A DNA stretch of 49,480 nucleotides, taken from contig JBFMGD010000019.1 in assembly GCA_040751775.1 (NCBI GenBank), positions 1-49,480 of the forward strand, written 5' to 3'. Each line of letters begins with the position of its first letter. Positions within the stretch are counted from its first letter, which is position 1. A program made the translations under genes and the position numbers. The notes under the pieces are model-generated. The model did no database searches. It was not told the DNA's origin and saw only the letters and a program-made list of their open reading frames with translations. Source of the stretch: JBFMGD01 sp040751775 (GTDB taxonomy: Bacteria > Bacillota > Dethiobacteria > DTU022). Below are positions 40,840-49,480 of the stretch, piece by piece.

Positions 40840-40905
40840 TTAAGATATATAATTCCCAAAACGTTAAGCTTGCTGTTTTTACGCTCTCACCTCCTAAAAT
40901 ACTGC

Positions 40906-43020
40906 TCAGCTGTCCTTAATCTTCATCCGGTCCATTTTTTCATAAAGCCAGGAACGGCTCATCCCCAGCAGGCGCGCCGCCCTGGTTTTATTGCCGCCCG
41001 TGCTTTGCAGCGCCTTAATGATCGCTTCCCGTTCCACTTCCTCCCGTTTCCAGCGGTAAACCGATCCCCCGGTGCTGCGCGGCGGCAGCCCAGTAGCGGT
41101 GCCGCGTGCACGCCCCTGCTGCAGGTAGGGCGGCAGATGCTCCACCTGGATAATCGTCTCGCTGGTGAAATTCATGGCCCGCTCCACAATATTTTCCAGT
41201 TCGCGCACGTTTCCGGGCCACTGGTAATCCAGCAGCAGCTGCAGCGCCTCGGGAGAGATATCTGTTACGCTCATGCCGAAGATAGTGTTATATTTGCGCA
41301 GGAAAGCATGCACCAGCGGCGGGATATCCTCCGGGCGTTCCCGCAGCGGCGGGATCGGGATGGTAATTACGTTTAAGCGAAAATAGAGATCTTTTCGAAA
41401 ACCGCCTTCTCTCACTTTACGCTCAAGATCTTGATTGGTGGCGGCAATCACCCGGATGTCTATGCGGAGGGTGCCGGTAGCGCCGATCCGCTCAAAGGCA
41501 TGATCCTGGAGTACCCGCAGCAGTTTGGCCTGCAAAGCAAGCGGCATATCGCCGATTTCGTCGAGGAAAAGGGTTCCCCCGTCAGCCAGCTCGAAGCGGC
41601 CCCTTTTTCCTTCTTTCTGGGCCCCGGTAAACGCGCCGGGGTCGTAGCCGAAAAATTCGGATTCGAGCAGATTTTCCGGCACGGCGGCGCAGTTTACTTT
41701 CACAAAAGGACCATCCCGGCGCGGCCCGGCCTGGTGGACAGCCTGGGCAAACAGCTCCTTGCCGACACCGCTTTCACCGGAGATCAACACGGTGGACAAA
41801 CCCTGGGCGGCCTGCTCCGCTTCTCGCTTTAACCGCTCCATAACCGGGCTGATACTGATAATATCACTAAAAGTATAGGGCTGTTCCCGGTAGCGCGCCT
41901 TTTTAAGCTCTTCTTGAAAGTGCTCTAAACGGCTGTTCATCGCTTCAAGCCGTCCGGCCAGCTCGCGCAGTTCGTCTACCCGCCGAAAACTGATTTTGCC
42001 CACCGCGCCGATTACGTGTCCTTCCCGAACAATGGGCAGGCGCGATACCACGTACGGTTTTCCTTCAATGAACTGGATATCGTTCAGCTCCGGGATGCCG
42101 GTCTTCACCACCACCGGCAGGCGGCTGTTTTCCAGGATATCGCTGATCGGCTTGTGCAGTACCGCATCCTCTTTCAAGCGCAGGAAATCAAGGAAACTGC
42201 GGTTGGTCAGCACCACGGCTCCCCCTTCATCCACGACCACAATCGCGTCGTAAGCGATGTCGAGAACCGTTTTTAATGTCTGGTTCAGCCTTTTCACACT
42301 GCCCAGTTCCTGGGCCACGAGCTCCAGTTCGGTCACATCCTGAAATATGGCGATCCCGCCGACAACCCTGCCCCCGTCAATTAAGGGAGTCTTATTGACC
42401 ACGGTTGTAGCCTGGTTGAGCGAATACTGCACTCCAACCTCGATCACGCCTTCCTCGAGCACGTGCCGCATGTTCAGCCGCGGCAGGACCTGCTCCAACG
42501 GCCGGCTTTGCATCAGCCGGTGCTCCAACCCCAGCAACTGCTCAGCCGCACGGTTGATGAAATTCACCCGGCCATGCAGATCGACTGAAACCAGGCCGTT
42601 GTGCATCGCCTGGTACATCGCCCGCAGCCGTGCGTTTAACAACCGCTCCTCTTTGAACAGGGCGGTAATCAGCTCCACCTTGGTAAAAAGCCCTACCACG
42701 GCGCCGGCGGCATCAACCACCACTCCGGTGCCGACCGGCATCTTGTGCACAGCGTCGATTACTTCACTGTAGGATAAATCCTTGGATATTTTGACAACAT
42801 TACGATTATAGAAGGGATCAACTGTTTCAGTAAGACACTGTTCTTGGAGCAGGGCATCGTAGAGATTGGTCTTGGAAAATATCCCGGCCAGGGAGCCGTC
42901 CCCGTTTAAGACCGGCAAGCCGTCGCGCCTGCTGTTGCGCAGCAACCGCACTGCCTTGGCCAGGGTGTCATGAGGCTGCAAGGTAGCGAAATCCCGGGTC
43001 ATCATATCTTCCAGCCGCAT
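40906..43020 (-). CDS. Sigma-54-dependent activator with CBS and PAS sensor domains
   Basis: A 704-residue regulator. Two CBS units at residues ~1-125 (MTRDFATLQPHDTLAKAV); PAS domains at ~130-235 and ~250-350; AAA+ domain with Walker A GESGVGKE (415-422), the sigma-54 contact loop GAFTGA (462-467) and Walker B GGTLFLDEIGDM; Fis-type helix-turn-helix at the C-terminus (NKTRAARLLGMSRSWLYEKM). It senses an unknown ligand (CBS often binds adenine nucleotides). AAGGAGG lies 6-8 nt before the ATG. It lies upstream of the acyl-CoA dehydrogenase, the likely target. Confidence 0.93.
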   Translation of the reverse strand: MRLEDMMTRDFATLQPHDTLAKAVRLLRNSRRDGLPVLNGDGSLAGIFSKTNLYDALLQEQCLTETVDPFYNRNVVKISKDLSYSEVIDAVHKMPVGTGVVVDAAGAVVGLFTKVELITALFKEERLLNARLRAMYQAMHNGLVSVDLHGRVNFINRAAEQLLGLEHRLMQSRPLEQVLPRLNMRHVLEEGVIEVGVQYSLNQATTVVNKTPLIDGGRVVGGIAIFQDVTELELVAQELGSVKRLNQTLKTVLDIAYDAIVVVDEGGAVVLTNRSFLDFLRLKEDAVLHKPISDILENSRLPVVVKTGIPELNDIQFIEGKPYVVSRLPIVREGHVIGAVGKISFRRVDELRELAGRLEAMNSRLEHFQEELKKARYREQPYTFSDIISISPVMERLKREAEQAAQGLSTVLISGESGVGKELFAQAVHQAGPRRDGPFVKVNCAAVPENLLESEFFGYDPGAFTGAQKEGKRGRFELADGGTLFLDEIGDMPLALQAKLLRVLQDHAFERIGATGTLRIDIRVIAATNQDLERKVREGGFRKDLYFRLNVITIPIPPLRERPEDIPPLVHAFLRKYNTIFGMSVTDISPEALQLLLDYQWPGNVRELENIVERAMNFTSETIIQVEHLPPYLQQGRARGTATGLPPRSTGGSVYRWKREEVEREAIIKALQSTGGNKTRAARLLGMSRSWLYEKMDRMKIKDS

Positions 43021-43104
43021 TCGCTCTCCTCCTTATCCGAAAGCCGGTTCCGCCGGCGCCGCGCTCCGTTCGCTGCACCTGAGCCCGACTGCGGCCCTGC
43101 GCTT

Positions 43105-44817
43105 TTAGAAGCCGGCTTCGTTTTTGAAGCGTCGCGCGCGTTCCAGCAAACTGTCCACATGCTGCAGGCCGATCGCGTCAATGCCGGCGCCGTCGAGCAT
43201 CCGGGCGATCTCCTCCCGGCGCCGCGTCTCCTGCAGCTTCATGCCCCGGGTCAGGGTCCGCTCCCCGGATTGCTCTTTAAAAAGCAAGATATGGTTATCC
43301 GCCATCGCCGCTATTTGCGGGCTGTGCGTAACACAGATCACCTGGTGGTGCCGCCCCAACAGGGCCAGCTTTTCAGCCACGGCTTGCACGGTGGCCCCGC
43401 CGATGCCGGCATCCACTTCGTCAAATATTAACGTGGGGATGCGATCCTGGCGGGCGAGGATCGTTTTCAACACCAGCATTACCCGGGACATCTCGCCGCC
43501 GGAGATAATCTTGGCCAGGGGTTTTACCGCTTCCCCCGGATTGGCTGAAAACATAAACTCCACCTGGTCCGCACCGCGGATGGTGACCGTTTCCCGTTCG
43601 GTAAAAGCGACCCTGAAACGGGCGCCGGGCAACGCTACCTCATGCAAACCCTCCTCCAGCAGGCGTTCCAGAGCGGCGGCACATTCCTGCCGCCGGCTGC
43701 GCAGAGCCGCGCATGCCTCCGCCAGTTGCCGTTCCAGGCCGGCAATCTCCTGCTCCAGCTGCAGCGCCACGGTTTCACTGTTCTTGAGACGCTCCAGCTC
43801 CTCTCCGGTAGCGGCGGCAAACGTAAGCACATCTTCCACCGTTTGGCCGTATTTCCTTTTTAAGCCGCGGATCAGGTTCAGCCGCTCCTGCACTGCAACC
43901 AGTTCGGCCGGCTCAAATTCAATCTTTGACTGGTAATCGCGCAGCTCCAGGGAGACCTCTTCGATTTGGGCGGCGGCGCTTTCCAGCAGCTCCACCAGCG
44001 GCGCCAACGATTCGTCGATATGAGCCGCCTCGTCCAGGGCGCCGCGGTTGCTGTTTAAAACATCAAACGCGGCCTGGACAGCGCTGCCGTCATCGCCGGC
44101 ATAGATTTCACCATAGGCCCGCGCCACGATGGCGCGCAGTTTTTCCGCGTGAGCCAACACTTTTTCCTGCTTGATTAACTCATCCTCCTCGCCGGATTTG
44201 AGAGCCGCTTTCTCAATCTCCTGCATTTGAAAAGCAAGAATATCGATCCGTCTTTCCCGTTCAGCGCTGTCCGAACCCAGCGCGGCCAGTTCCTGTTTCC
44301 GCTGCTGCCGCTGCCGGTATAAAGCGGCGGCGGCAGAGCGAGCCGCCAGCACAACTTCCCCGCCGAAAGAATCCAGCAGTTCCAGTTGCGCTTCCGGCCG
44401 CAGGAGCGACTGGTGCTGGTGCTGGCCGTGCAAATCGACCAGCATCTGCCCGAGATCTTTTAAGAAAGCAATCGGTACCGTCCGTCCATGCACCCTTGCC
44501 ACGCTGCGCCCACCCAGGGAAACCTCCCGGGCAATAATGAGTTCGTCGCCCGGTTCAATACCGGCTCCTTCCAGCAAGGCGCACAACTCTTCAGCCGGCG
44601 CGGTTGCAGGATCAAAAATGCCTTCCACCAGCGCCGCCTCTTCGCCGCGACGGACCTGCTCTGTCGAAGCGCGCTCACCGAGCAACAGGTTGATCGCGCC
44701 GATAACAATTGATTTACCCGCGCCCGTCTCCCCGCTCAGCACATTCAGCCCCCGGGTCAAAGTCAGGCTGAGGTCTTCAATCAAAGCATAATTGGAAACT
44801 CGCAGCTCATGCAGCAT
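43105..44817 (-). CDS. recN: DNA repair protein RecN
   Basis: A 570-residue SMC-like ABC ATPase for double-strand break repair. Walker A GETGAGKS (residues 30-37), the long coiled-coil middle, then SGGEMSRVMLVLK and the Walker B segment IFDEVDAGIGG. The ribosome site GGAGGG lies before the ATG. The nadK gene ends 18 bp upstream. In Clostridia, argR or spoIVB-spo0A often follow; here the sigma-54 activator follows after 84 bp. Confidence 0.96.
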   Translation of the reverse strand: MLHELRVSNYALIEDLSLTLTRGLNVLSGETGAGKSIVIGAINLLLGERASTEQVRRGEEAALVEGIFDPATAPAEELCALLEGAGIEPGDELIIAREVSLGGRSVARVHGRTVPIAFLKDLGQMLVDLHGQHQHQSLLRPEAQLELLDSFGGEVVLAARSAAAALYRQRQQRKQELAALGSDSAERERRIDILAFQMQEIEKAALKSGEEDELIKQEKVLAHAEKLRAIVARAYGEIYAGDDGSAVQAAFDVLNSNRGALDEAAHIDESLAPLVELLESAAAQIEEVSLELRDYQSKIEFEPAELVAVQERLNLIRGLKRKYGQTVEDVLTFAAATGEELERLKNSETVALQLEQEIAGLERQLAEACAALRSRRQECAAALERLLEEGLHEVALPGARFRVAFTERETVTIRGADQVEFMFSANPGEAVKPLAKIISGGEMSRVMLVLKTILARQDRIPTLIFDEVDAGIGGATVQAVAEKLALLGRHHQVICVTHSPQIAAMADNHILLFKEQSGERTLTRGMKLQETRRREEIARMLDGAGIDAIGLQHVDSLLERARRFKNEAGF

Positions 44818-44835
44818 TATTTTCCCTCCGCTTCT

Positions 44836-45696
44836 TTACCCTTTCAGCTTCTGATGAAGAAGCCGGTAAAAGGAGTTGTCGGCAAAGCGAACCAGTTTGA
44901 CGGTCTGCGCCGCCCGGCAGACGGTTACGGCATCGCCGTCTTCGAGGGTAAAGCCGACCTGTCCATCTGCTGTGAGCACCACCTGGGCCTGTCCTGAACC
45001 GACCCGCAATTCAATGGTTTCAGAGCCGGTCACTATGACTGAGCGGTTATAAAGGCTGTGGGGACAGATCGGTGTAATCACGAGCAGCTCCAGCGCGGGG
45101 TTGACGATTGGCCCTCCCGCCGAGAGGGAATAACCGGTTGAACCGGTCGGGGAGGCCACCACCACCCCGTCACCCGAGTAGCTCTCCAGGAAGTCGCTGT
45201 TAACATAAGTGTCGAGCTTGATAATACGGGACAAAGGGCCCCGGGATACGACAATATCGTTCAGCGCCAGGTAGCGGTCCAGCTCTTTTCCACCGCGCCG
45301 CACAACCGCCTCCAGCATCATCCGTTCCCGGTATACGTAGCGGCCGGCAACAATATACTGCAGGTAGCGGTCCATTTGGTCCACTTCGATCTCCGCCAGG
45401 AACCCTTTATGACCAACGTTGATCCCCAGGATCGGAATATCCCAGTGAGCCAGGTCCCGGGCAGCGCGCAGGATTGTGCCGTCCCCTCCTACGACAATGA
45501 TCAGATTGACCCGGTCCGGCCAACCGGCCAACTTACCCTCCAGGGAAGCGGTATCACAGAAATTGCTGCTTGCACTGTCCGCCGTGTAGAGCGGGACAGC
45601 GCGTCTCTCAAAAAACGCGCGGATGCGATCTACTACCAGCCCGGTATTAGCTTTTTGCCAGTTTGGGATCAGGCCGATTCCTTTCATCCTTTTCAT
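44836..45696 (-). CDS. nadK: NAD kinase
   Basis: A ~286-residue NAD kinase that makes NADP. Core motif VVGGDGTILRAARD and the conserved PTGSTGYSLSAGGPIVNP (18 residues). The ATG 45696 overlaps the upstream stop by 4 nt. A second ATG at 45687, with CAGGGG 9 nt before it, is an equally good start. Confidence 0.94.
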   Translation of the reverse strand: MKRMKGIGLIPNWQKANTGLVVDRIRAFFERRAVPLYTADSASSNFCDTASLEGKLAGWPDRVNLIIVVGGDGTILRAARDLAHWDIPILGINVGHKGFLAEIEVDQMDRYLQYIVAGRYVYRERMMLEAVVRRGGKELDRYLALNDIVVSRGPLSRIIKLDTYVNSDFLESYSGDGVVVASPTGSTGYSLSAGGPIVNPALELLVITPICPHSLYNRSVIVTGSETIELRVGSGQAQVVLTADGQVGFTLEDGDAVTVCRAAQTVKLVRFADNSFYRLLHQKLKG

Positions 45697-46229
45697 CCCC
45701 TGAATATGAAGCTGTACAGCAAGGCCAGCCCCACAAGGATCAGCACGATCAGCGCAAGGCGGAGCAGTAACTTCTCCCGGCCCCCGCCGCTCCCGCCGCC
45801 GCTATCGAAGGAGAAGTTTAACTCTTGCAACTGCTCTTTTTCCCCGTCATAAACAAAAAAGCCGTTCGGTTGATATAGCAGGTAGTCTAATAGCAGTTCC
45901 CGGCGCACAGCAGCCGAGGAAGCGGCGTCATCTCCTCTGATCACTTTCACCAGGTGGATCTTGCCTCTCTTAGCGACGGTAAAGTTGCCTTCCCAATCAA
46001 AAGTCTTACTTTTTTGCTCATATGTGATCGTTACCGGCACCGTGGGATGTATTTCCTCCAGCTTAAAGCCCCTGGTTTGCAGTTTTCTTAAGGCGGCCTG
46101 TTCGCGCCTGGTCAACCGGCTCCCCGGACGGCGCTGCCGGCGCACTTTTCGTTTGCGCTTTTGGTAGATATAGTAAAACAGGTAGCCGCCGATCAGCAGG
46201 AACAGTAATATGTAATCGAGCGGTCGCAC
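45693..46229 (-). CDS. Two-helix membrane protein of unknown function
   Basis: A ~178-residue protein I do not recognise. One helix near the N-terminus (YILLFLLIGGYLFYYIY), a basic region (KRKRKVRRQRRPG), a beta-rich soluble part and a C-terminal helix (residues ~157-178). The GTG at 46229 has GGGGGTGAT 6 nt upstream, an almost perfect ribosome site; a GTG at 46250 lacks one. Conserved position between tlyA and nadK suggests a role linked to them, unproven. Confidence 0.7.
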   Translation of the reverse strand: MRPLDYILLFLLIGGYLFYYIYQKRKRKVRRQRRPGSRLTRREQAALRKLQTRGFKLEEIHPTVPVTITYEQKSKTFDWEGNFTVAKRGKIHLVKVIRGDDAASSAAVRRELLLDYLLYQPNGFFVYDGEKEQLQELNFSFDSGGGSGGGREKLLLRLALIVLILVGLALLYSFIFRG

Positions 46230-46290
46230 TCTTATCACCCCCGGAAACACTTACCGTCCTTACTGTTTCTACTGACTTGTCTTTTTTCCT

Positions 46291-47127
46291 TCAAGGTACT
46301 AGTCTATTGCTTGTATCCTTATGTGCATCGTCGACCACCCGGTCAACGAGCTCAGCCGCATTAACCGGGCAGCGGCAGTCCGCGCCGCGGCGCCGGCCGT
46401 AAAGAAAAAATTCCCGGTTCCCCCGCGGCCCCGGCCATCGGGAAGCGGCTAATCCGGAATAACAGTAGCCCGCCCGGCAGGCGGCTTGAATAATTTCGAG
46501 CAATATGACCCGGTGCAGCGCCGGATCGCGAATCACACCGCGGCCCTTGCCGGCTTGCACGCGCCCCGCTTCAAACTGCGGCTTTACCAGGGTTAAAACA
46601 GCGGCGACAGCAAGCTCATGCAGCACCGGCAAAACCAGCTTTAAAGAAATAAACGATACGTCCACCGTGGCCAGGTCAGGAATCTCAGGCAAGTGCCGGC
46701 GTTGCAAATGCCGCACATTAAAGCGTTCCATGACCGTAACCTGTCCATGCCGCCGCAAACGCCAGTCCAGCTGGCCGTGTCCGACATCCAGGGCGTAAAC
46801 ATGCCGGGCCCCTTTCGACAATAAGCAATCCGTAAAACCGCCCGTTGAGGCGCCGATATCCAGGACAGCCAAATGTTCTACATCCAGGTCCAGATCTTCC
46901 AGGGCGCCTGCCAGTTTCAGACCGCCCCGGCTGACATAAGGGTTTTCCGGCAGCAGCAGCTCGAGAGGCGCTTCTCGATTGACCAGGGTACCCGGCTTAT
47001 CGCAAATCCGCCCGTTAACGCGGACCCGGCCGGCCATGATTTCCGCCCGGGCGCGGTTACGCGTCAGCTCCGGGCAGCGCTCCACCAGGAGTATGTCCAG
47101 GCGGAGAGTTCTATCGCTCTCTTTCAC
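46291..47127 (-). CDS. tlyA: TlyA-family rRNA methyltransferase/hemolysin-like protein
   Basis: A 278-residue protein. N-terminal S4 domain (LDILLVERCPELTRNRARAEI), then a FtsJ-type SAM-dependent methyltransferase: YVSRGGLKLAGAL, DIGASTGGFTDCLL, ALDVGHGQL and TLVKPQFEAGR. It probably methylates ribosomal RNA (2'-O-methylcytidine). Its GTG start overlaps the dxs stop by 4 nt. The order dxs-tlyA-nadK-recN is conserved in Firmicutes. Confidence 0.95.
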   Translation of the reverse strand: MKESDRTLRLDILLVERCPELTRNRARAEIMAGRVRVNGRICDKPGTLVNREAPLELLLPENPYVSRGGLKLAGALEDLDLDVEHLAVLDIGASTGGFTDCLLSKGARHVYALDVGHGQLDWRLRRHGQVTVMERFNVRHLQRRHLPEIPDLATVDVSFISLKLVLPVLHELAVAAVLTLVKPQFEAGRVQAGKGRGVIRDPALHRVILLEIIQAACRAGYCYSGLAASRWPGPRGNREFFLYGRRRGADCRCPVNAAELVDRVVDDAHKDTSNRLVP

Positions 47128-49016
47128 AGTGAACCTTTCGCCGTTTTCCCCCTGGCGAAGGATAACGACGCCTCATAAATACCGGCGGCATCAAGGTGAT
47201 AAGACGAAAGCATCGCCGCCCGCGGGCCCTGCTCCACAAAACAGTCGTTGATGCCAAGATGTTTAATCGGGACGGTAAGCCCATTTTCCGCCAGCAGCGC
47301 CGCCACGCCGCTGCCAAACCCACCGGCCAGAACGTTTTCTTCCACGGTCAGCACTCGCCCGCAAATGCGGCCCCAGTGCAGAATTAGTTCCCGGTCAAGC
47401 GGCTTCACAAAACGCGCGTTAATCACTGCGGCCCGGAGCCCTTGCCAGAACAGTTTTTCAGCAGCCGCCAGCGCCGCGTTGGCGGCTGTTCCCGCGGCGA
47501 TAATTAACAAATCTTCTCCCTCTTTCAACAGCTCCCCTTTTCCCCAGGGCAACAGGTGCGGCTCCGTCAGATCCACCCCTTCACCATTGTCCCGGGGGTA
47601 GCGCAGCGCTGTTGGTCCGGGAGCGGCGGTTACCGCGGTGAAAAGCATATGCTGCAGTTCATCCTCGTTGCGGGGAGCCATTACCGCCATATGGGGGATG
47701 CTGCCTAAAAAGGTAAGGTCAAACAACCCCTGGTGAGTTTCACCGTCCTCACCGGTAATGCCCGCCCGGTCCACGGCGATGACAACGGGCAGCTTTTGCA
47801 GGCAAATGTCATGGATCAGTTGATCGTAGGCCCTTTGCAGAAAAGTGCTGTACAGCGCCACTACCGGCTTCAAGCCGCCGGCAGCCATGGCCGCAGCCAT
47901 GGTCACCGCGTGTTGTTCGGCAATACCGACATCATAAAAACGGCCCGGAAAAGCGGCCGCAAATTTATCCAGACCGGTTCCGCCAGTCATCGCCGCCGTT
48001 ATGGCCACTACTTTCTCGTCGGACTCACCGAGGCTGAGCAGGGTGCGGCCGAACACTTCTGTATAAGTCGGGCCTTTTTTACTGCCACGGGGTAAACCGT
48101 TGGTCAGGTCAAATGGTCCGACTCCATGAAAACGCTCCGGCGCTTCTTCGGCAAAACTGTAGCCCTTCCCCTTTTCAGTAACCACGTGCACCAGGATCGG
48201 CCCTTTCATCCGGCCGGCTTGATTGAATATCGTTTGCATCGCGGCAATATTATGCCCGTCCACCGGGCCGAAATAGGTCATCCCCAGCTCTTCGAAGATC
48301 ATACCCGGCATTACCAGGTACTTCAGGCCTCCTTTAATCCGTTCGGCGGAGAGCACCATTTTTTTACCAAATATAGGAATGCGGTTAACCACATGTTCAA
48401 ATTCAGCTTTTAAACGGGAATACTTCGGATCAGATCTAATCCGGCCCAGGTAAGCCGCCATACCACCCACGTTTGAACTGATCGACATTTTGTTGTCATT
48501 GAGAACGACCATCAAATCGGCCTTGATATGGCCGGCATGGTTCAGCGCTTCATAAGCCATACCGCCGGTTAAAGCGCCGTCGCCGATTACGGCGACCACC
48601 TTGTAATCCTCCGCGCAGGCATCACGCGCCTGGGCCAGACCTACGGCGGCGGATATGGAAGTGCTGCTGTGGCCTGTGCCAAAGGGATCATGTTCGCTTT
48701 CAGATGGTTTGGGGAAACCGCTTAGCCCGCCGTAACGGCGCAGGGAAGGAAATCTCTCCCAGCGACCGGTAAGCAGCTTATGGGTATAACTCTGATGACC
48801 AACATCCCAGATAATGCGATCGCGCGGGCTGTGAAAAGTGCTGTGCAGGGCCAGGGTTAGCTCTACTACCCCCAAATTGGCAGCCAGGTGGCCTCCGTTG
48901 TCGGCGACAGTGCGAATCATATAATTGCGAATCTTGCAAGCCAGATCGTTCAACTGTTCCAGGTTCATTTTTTTTAGTTCATCCGGCAGATCGAACCGGT
49001 TAATTAGCTCTTCCAA
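47124..49016 (-). CDS. dxs: 1-deoxy-D-xylulose-5-phosphate synthase
   Basis: A 630-residue thiamin-diphosphate enzyme, first step of the MEP pathway. VGHQSYTHKLLTGR, the TPP-binding segment GDGALTGGMAYEALNHAG, and the transketolase-like EQHAVTMAAAMAAGGLKPV (18 residues) are clear. It feeds IspH and Fni at the other end of the window. The start is ATG 49016. tlyA overlaps by 4 nt. Confidence 0.97.
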   Translation of the reverse strand: MEELINRFDLPDELKKMNLEQLNDLACKIRNYMIRTVADNGGHLAANLGVVELTLALHSTFHSPRDRIIWDVGHQSYTHKLLTGRWERFPSLRRYGGLSGFPKPSESEHDPFGTGHSSTSISAAVGLAQARDACAEDYKVVAVIGDGALTGGMAYEALNHAGHIKADLMVVLNDNKMSISSNVGGMAAYLGRIRSDPKYSRLKAEFEHVVNRIPIFGKKMVLSAERIKGGLKYLVMPGMIFEELGMTYFGPVDGHNIAAMQTIFNQAGRMKGPILVHVVTEKGKGYSFAEEAPERFHGVGPFDLTNGLPRGSKKGPTYTEVFGRTLLSLGESDEKVVAITAAMTGGTGLDKFAAAFPGRFYDVGIAEQHAVTMAAAMAAGGLKPVVALYSTFLQRAYDQLIHDICLQKLPVVIAVDRAGITGEDGETHQGLFDLTFLGSIPHMAVMAPRNEDELQHMLFTAVTAAPGPTALRYPRDNGEGVDLTEPHLLPWGKGELLKEGEDLLIIAAGTAANAALAAAEKLFWQGLRAAVINARFVKPLDRELILHWGRICGRVLTVEENVLAGGFGSGVAALLAENGLTVPIKHLGINDCFVEQGPRAAMLSSYHLDAAGIYEASLSFARGKTAKGSL

Positions 49017-49032
49017 TAGTAGTTCACCTCTA

Positions 49033-49480
49033 TCAGTTGCGTTGATCCGGCTTAAACCACTCGAGCGGTTTTTCCAGGCGGTTTATAATCTTGCCGACGA
49101 ACAGCACCACTTCCGTAGAGCGTTTAATGGCCAGGGTTTTGCCCCAGGCTTTACCTCCCACGGTTATGGCGGCAACCAAAGCTGTCAGTACGATCCCGAC
49201 ATAGAGATCCGCCCGGGGTTGCTGCCAGGACGATACAATGCGTAAAACGATAATTACGACCAGGGTGCCGCTGATGATACCGCTGATATCTCCGACCACG
49301 TCATTACAAAAGTTAGCCACCTGGTCGGCATGCTGCACCAGGTATACGCCTCGCCGCGCCCCGGTCACTTTCCGGGCCGCCTTGGCGTTTAGGGGTGCGA
49401 TATCGGCGGCGGTGGCCGCGGTGCCGATAATATCAAATAAAACGCCCAACAGAACAACCGCTGATAAAATTAAAAATGAT
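49033..49480 (-). CDS. Membrane protein of unknown function, 5' end cut by window
   Basis: The minus-strand frame stays open to the window edge (49480), so at least 149 residues, with the start outside. It holds hydrophobic helices (SFLILSAVVLLGVLFDIIG, NDVVGDISGIISGTLVVIIV and one later), a KVTGARRGVYLVQHADQVANFCN polar loop, and a basic tail. The stretch resembles CNNM-like membrane proteins, but I am not sure of the family. It ends 17 bp before the dxs start, so it is probably co-transcribed. Confidence 0.65.
   Translation of the reverse strand, partial: SFLILSAVVLLGVLFDIIGTAATAADIAPLNAKAARKVTGARRGVYLVQHADQVANFCNDVVGDISGIISGTLVVIIVLRIVSSWQQPRADLYVGIVLTALVAAITVGGKAWGKTLAIKRSTEVVLFVGKIINRLEKPLEWFKPDQRN

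Noticed and set aside
40765..40905. A sigma-54 promoter for the acyl-CoA dehydrogenase
   Set aside because: No TGGCAC-N5-TTGC pattern was found; TTTTGGGAATT is too weak.
45697..46250. GTG at 46250 as start of the protein before nadK
   Set aside because: No ribosome site; GTG 46229 has GGGGGTGAT at good spacing.
1..49480. CRISPR array, tRNA or rRNA gene, transposase, prophage or toxin-antitoxin system
   Set aside because: I saw no regular direct repeats, no cloverleaf or rRNA sequence, and no matching protein motifs in the window.

Overview
This window looks like core chromosome of an endospore-forming, low-to-moderate G+C Clostridia (Firmicutes; the layout recalls Desulfotomaculales/Peptococcaceae-type genomes). 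The evidence is the dense set of sporulation genes (spoIIP, spmA, spmB, two dac genes, gerW, spoVAF, sigF, spoIIAB, spoIIAA, spoIIM, spoIVB, spo0A), a methylerythritol-phosphate isoprenoid pathway (dxs, ispH, plus type 2 isomerase fni), and strong Shine-Dalgarno sites. I saw no tRNA, rRNA, CRISPR array, transposase, integrase island or phage gene. Nearly everything is on the minus strand; only spoIVB and spo0A are on the plus strand. Taxonomy is inferred from gene content only.

Layout in minus-strand transcription order, from the right end. (i) 49480-43105: end of a membrane protein, then dxs, tlyA, a two-helix membrane protein, nadK and recN, tightly packed with 4-nt overlaps. (ii) 43020-39619: a CBS-PAS-AAA sigma-54 activator and an acyl-CoA dehydrogenase. 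(iii) 37360-39533 (plus strand): spoIVB and spo0A, each with a convincing sporulation promoter; the spo0A promoter has a perfect 0A box on its -10 element. (iv) 37195-29125: steA, steB, GT2, a MraY-like phosphoglycosyl transferase, DUF3866, nudF, spoIIM, xerD, deoB. (v) 28993-23849: dacF, spoIIAA, spoIIAB, sigF, a small membrane protein, dodecin, spoVAF; the spoVA genes usually found here are absent. (vi) 23750-13200: a DHH-CBS-nucleotidyltransferase fusion, a site-2 protease, trpS, scpA, scpB, DUF2953, gerW, dacB, spmA, spmB, a FAD oxidoreductase. (vii) 13064-8105: a small amidase-like protein, rluB, then a cobalamin riboswitch with a terminator that controls btuF-btuC-btuD. (viii) 7933-1: two unknown genes separated by a 21-bp hairpin that buries a Shine-Dalgarno site, then aroH, cmk, plsC, an ispH-S1 fusion, fni, DUF1614 and spoIIP (cut by the window edge).

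How they work together: Spo0A and sigma-H start sporulation; SpoIIAA/AB/SigF give forespore-specific transcription; SpoIIM and SpoIIP drive engulfment; SpoIVB is the forespore signalling protease; the Dac, Spm and GerW proteins shape the cortex and core. The rest is housekeeping: isoprenoids, lipid and nucleotide precursors, chromosome segregation (Scp, XerD), tRNA charging and repair, rRNA modification and B12 uptake. No defence or mobile system is visible. The least explained parts are the steA-steB-GT2-MraY-like-DUF3866 block, the forespore-type promoter before dodecin, the hairpin leaders, and a B12-transport ATPase with an extra C-terminal domain.
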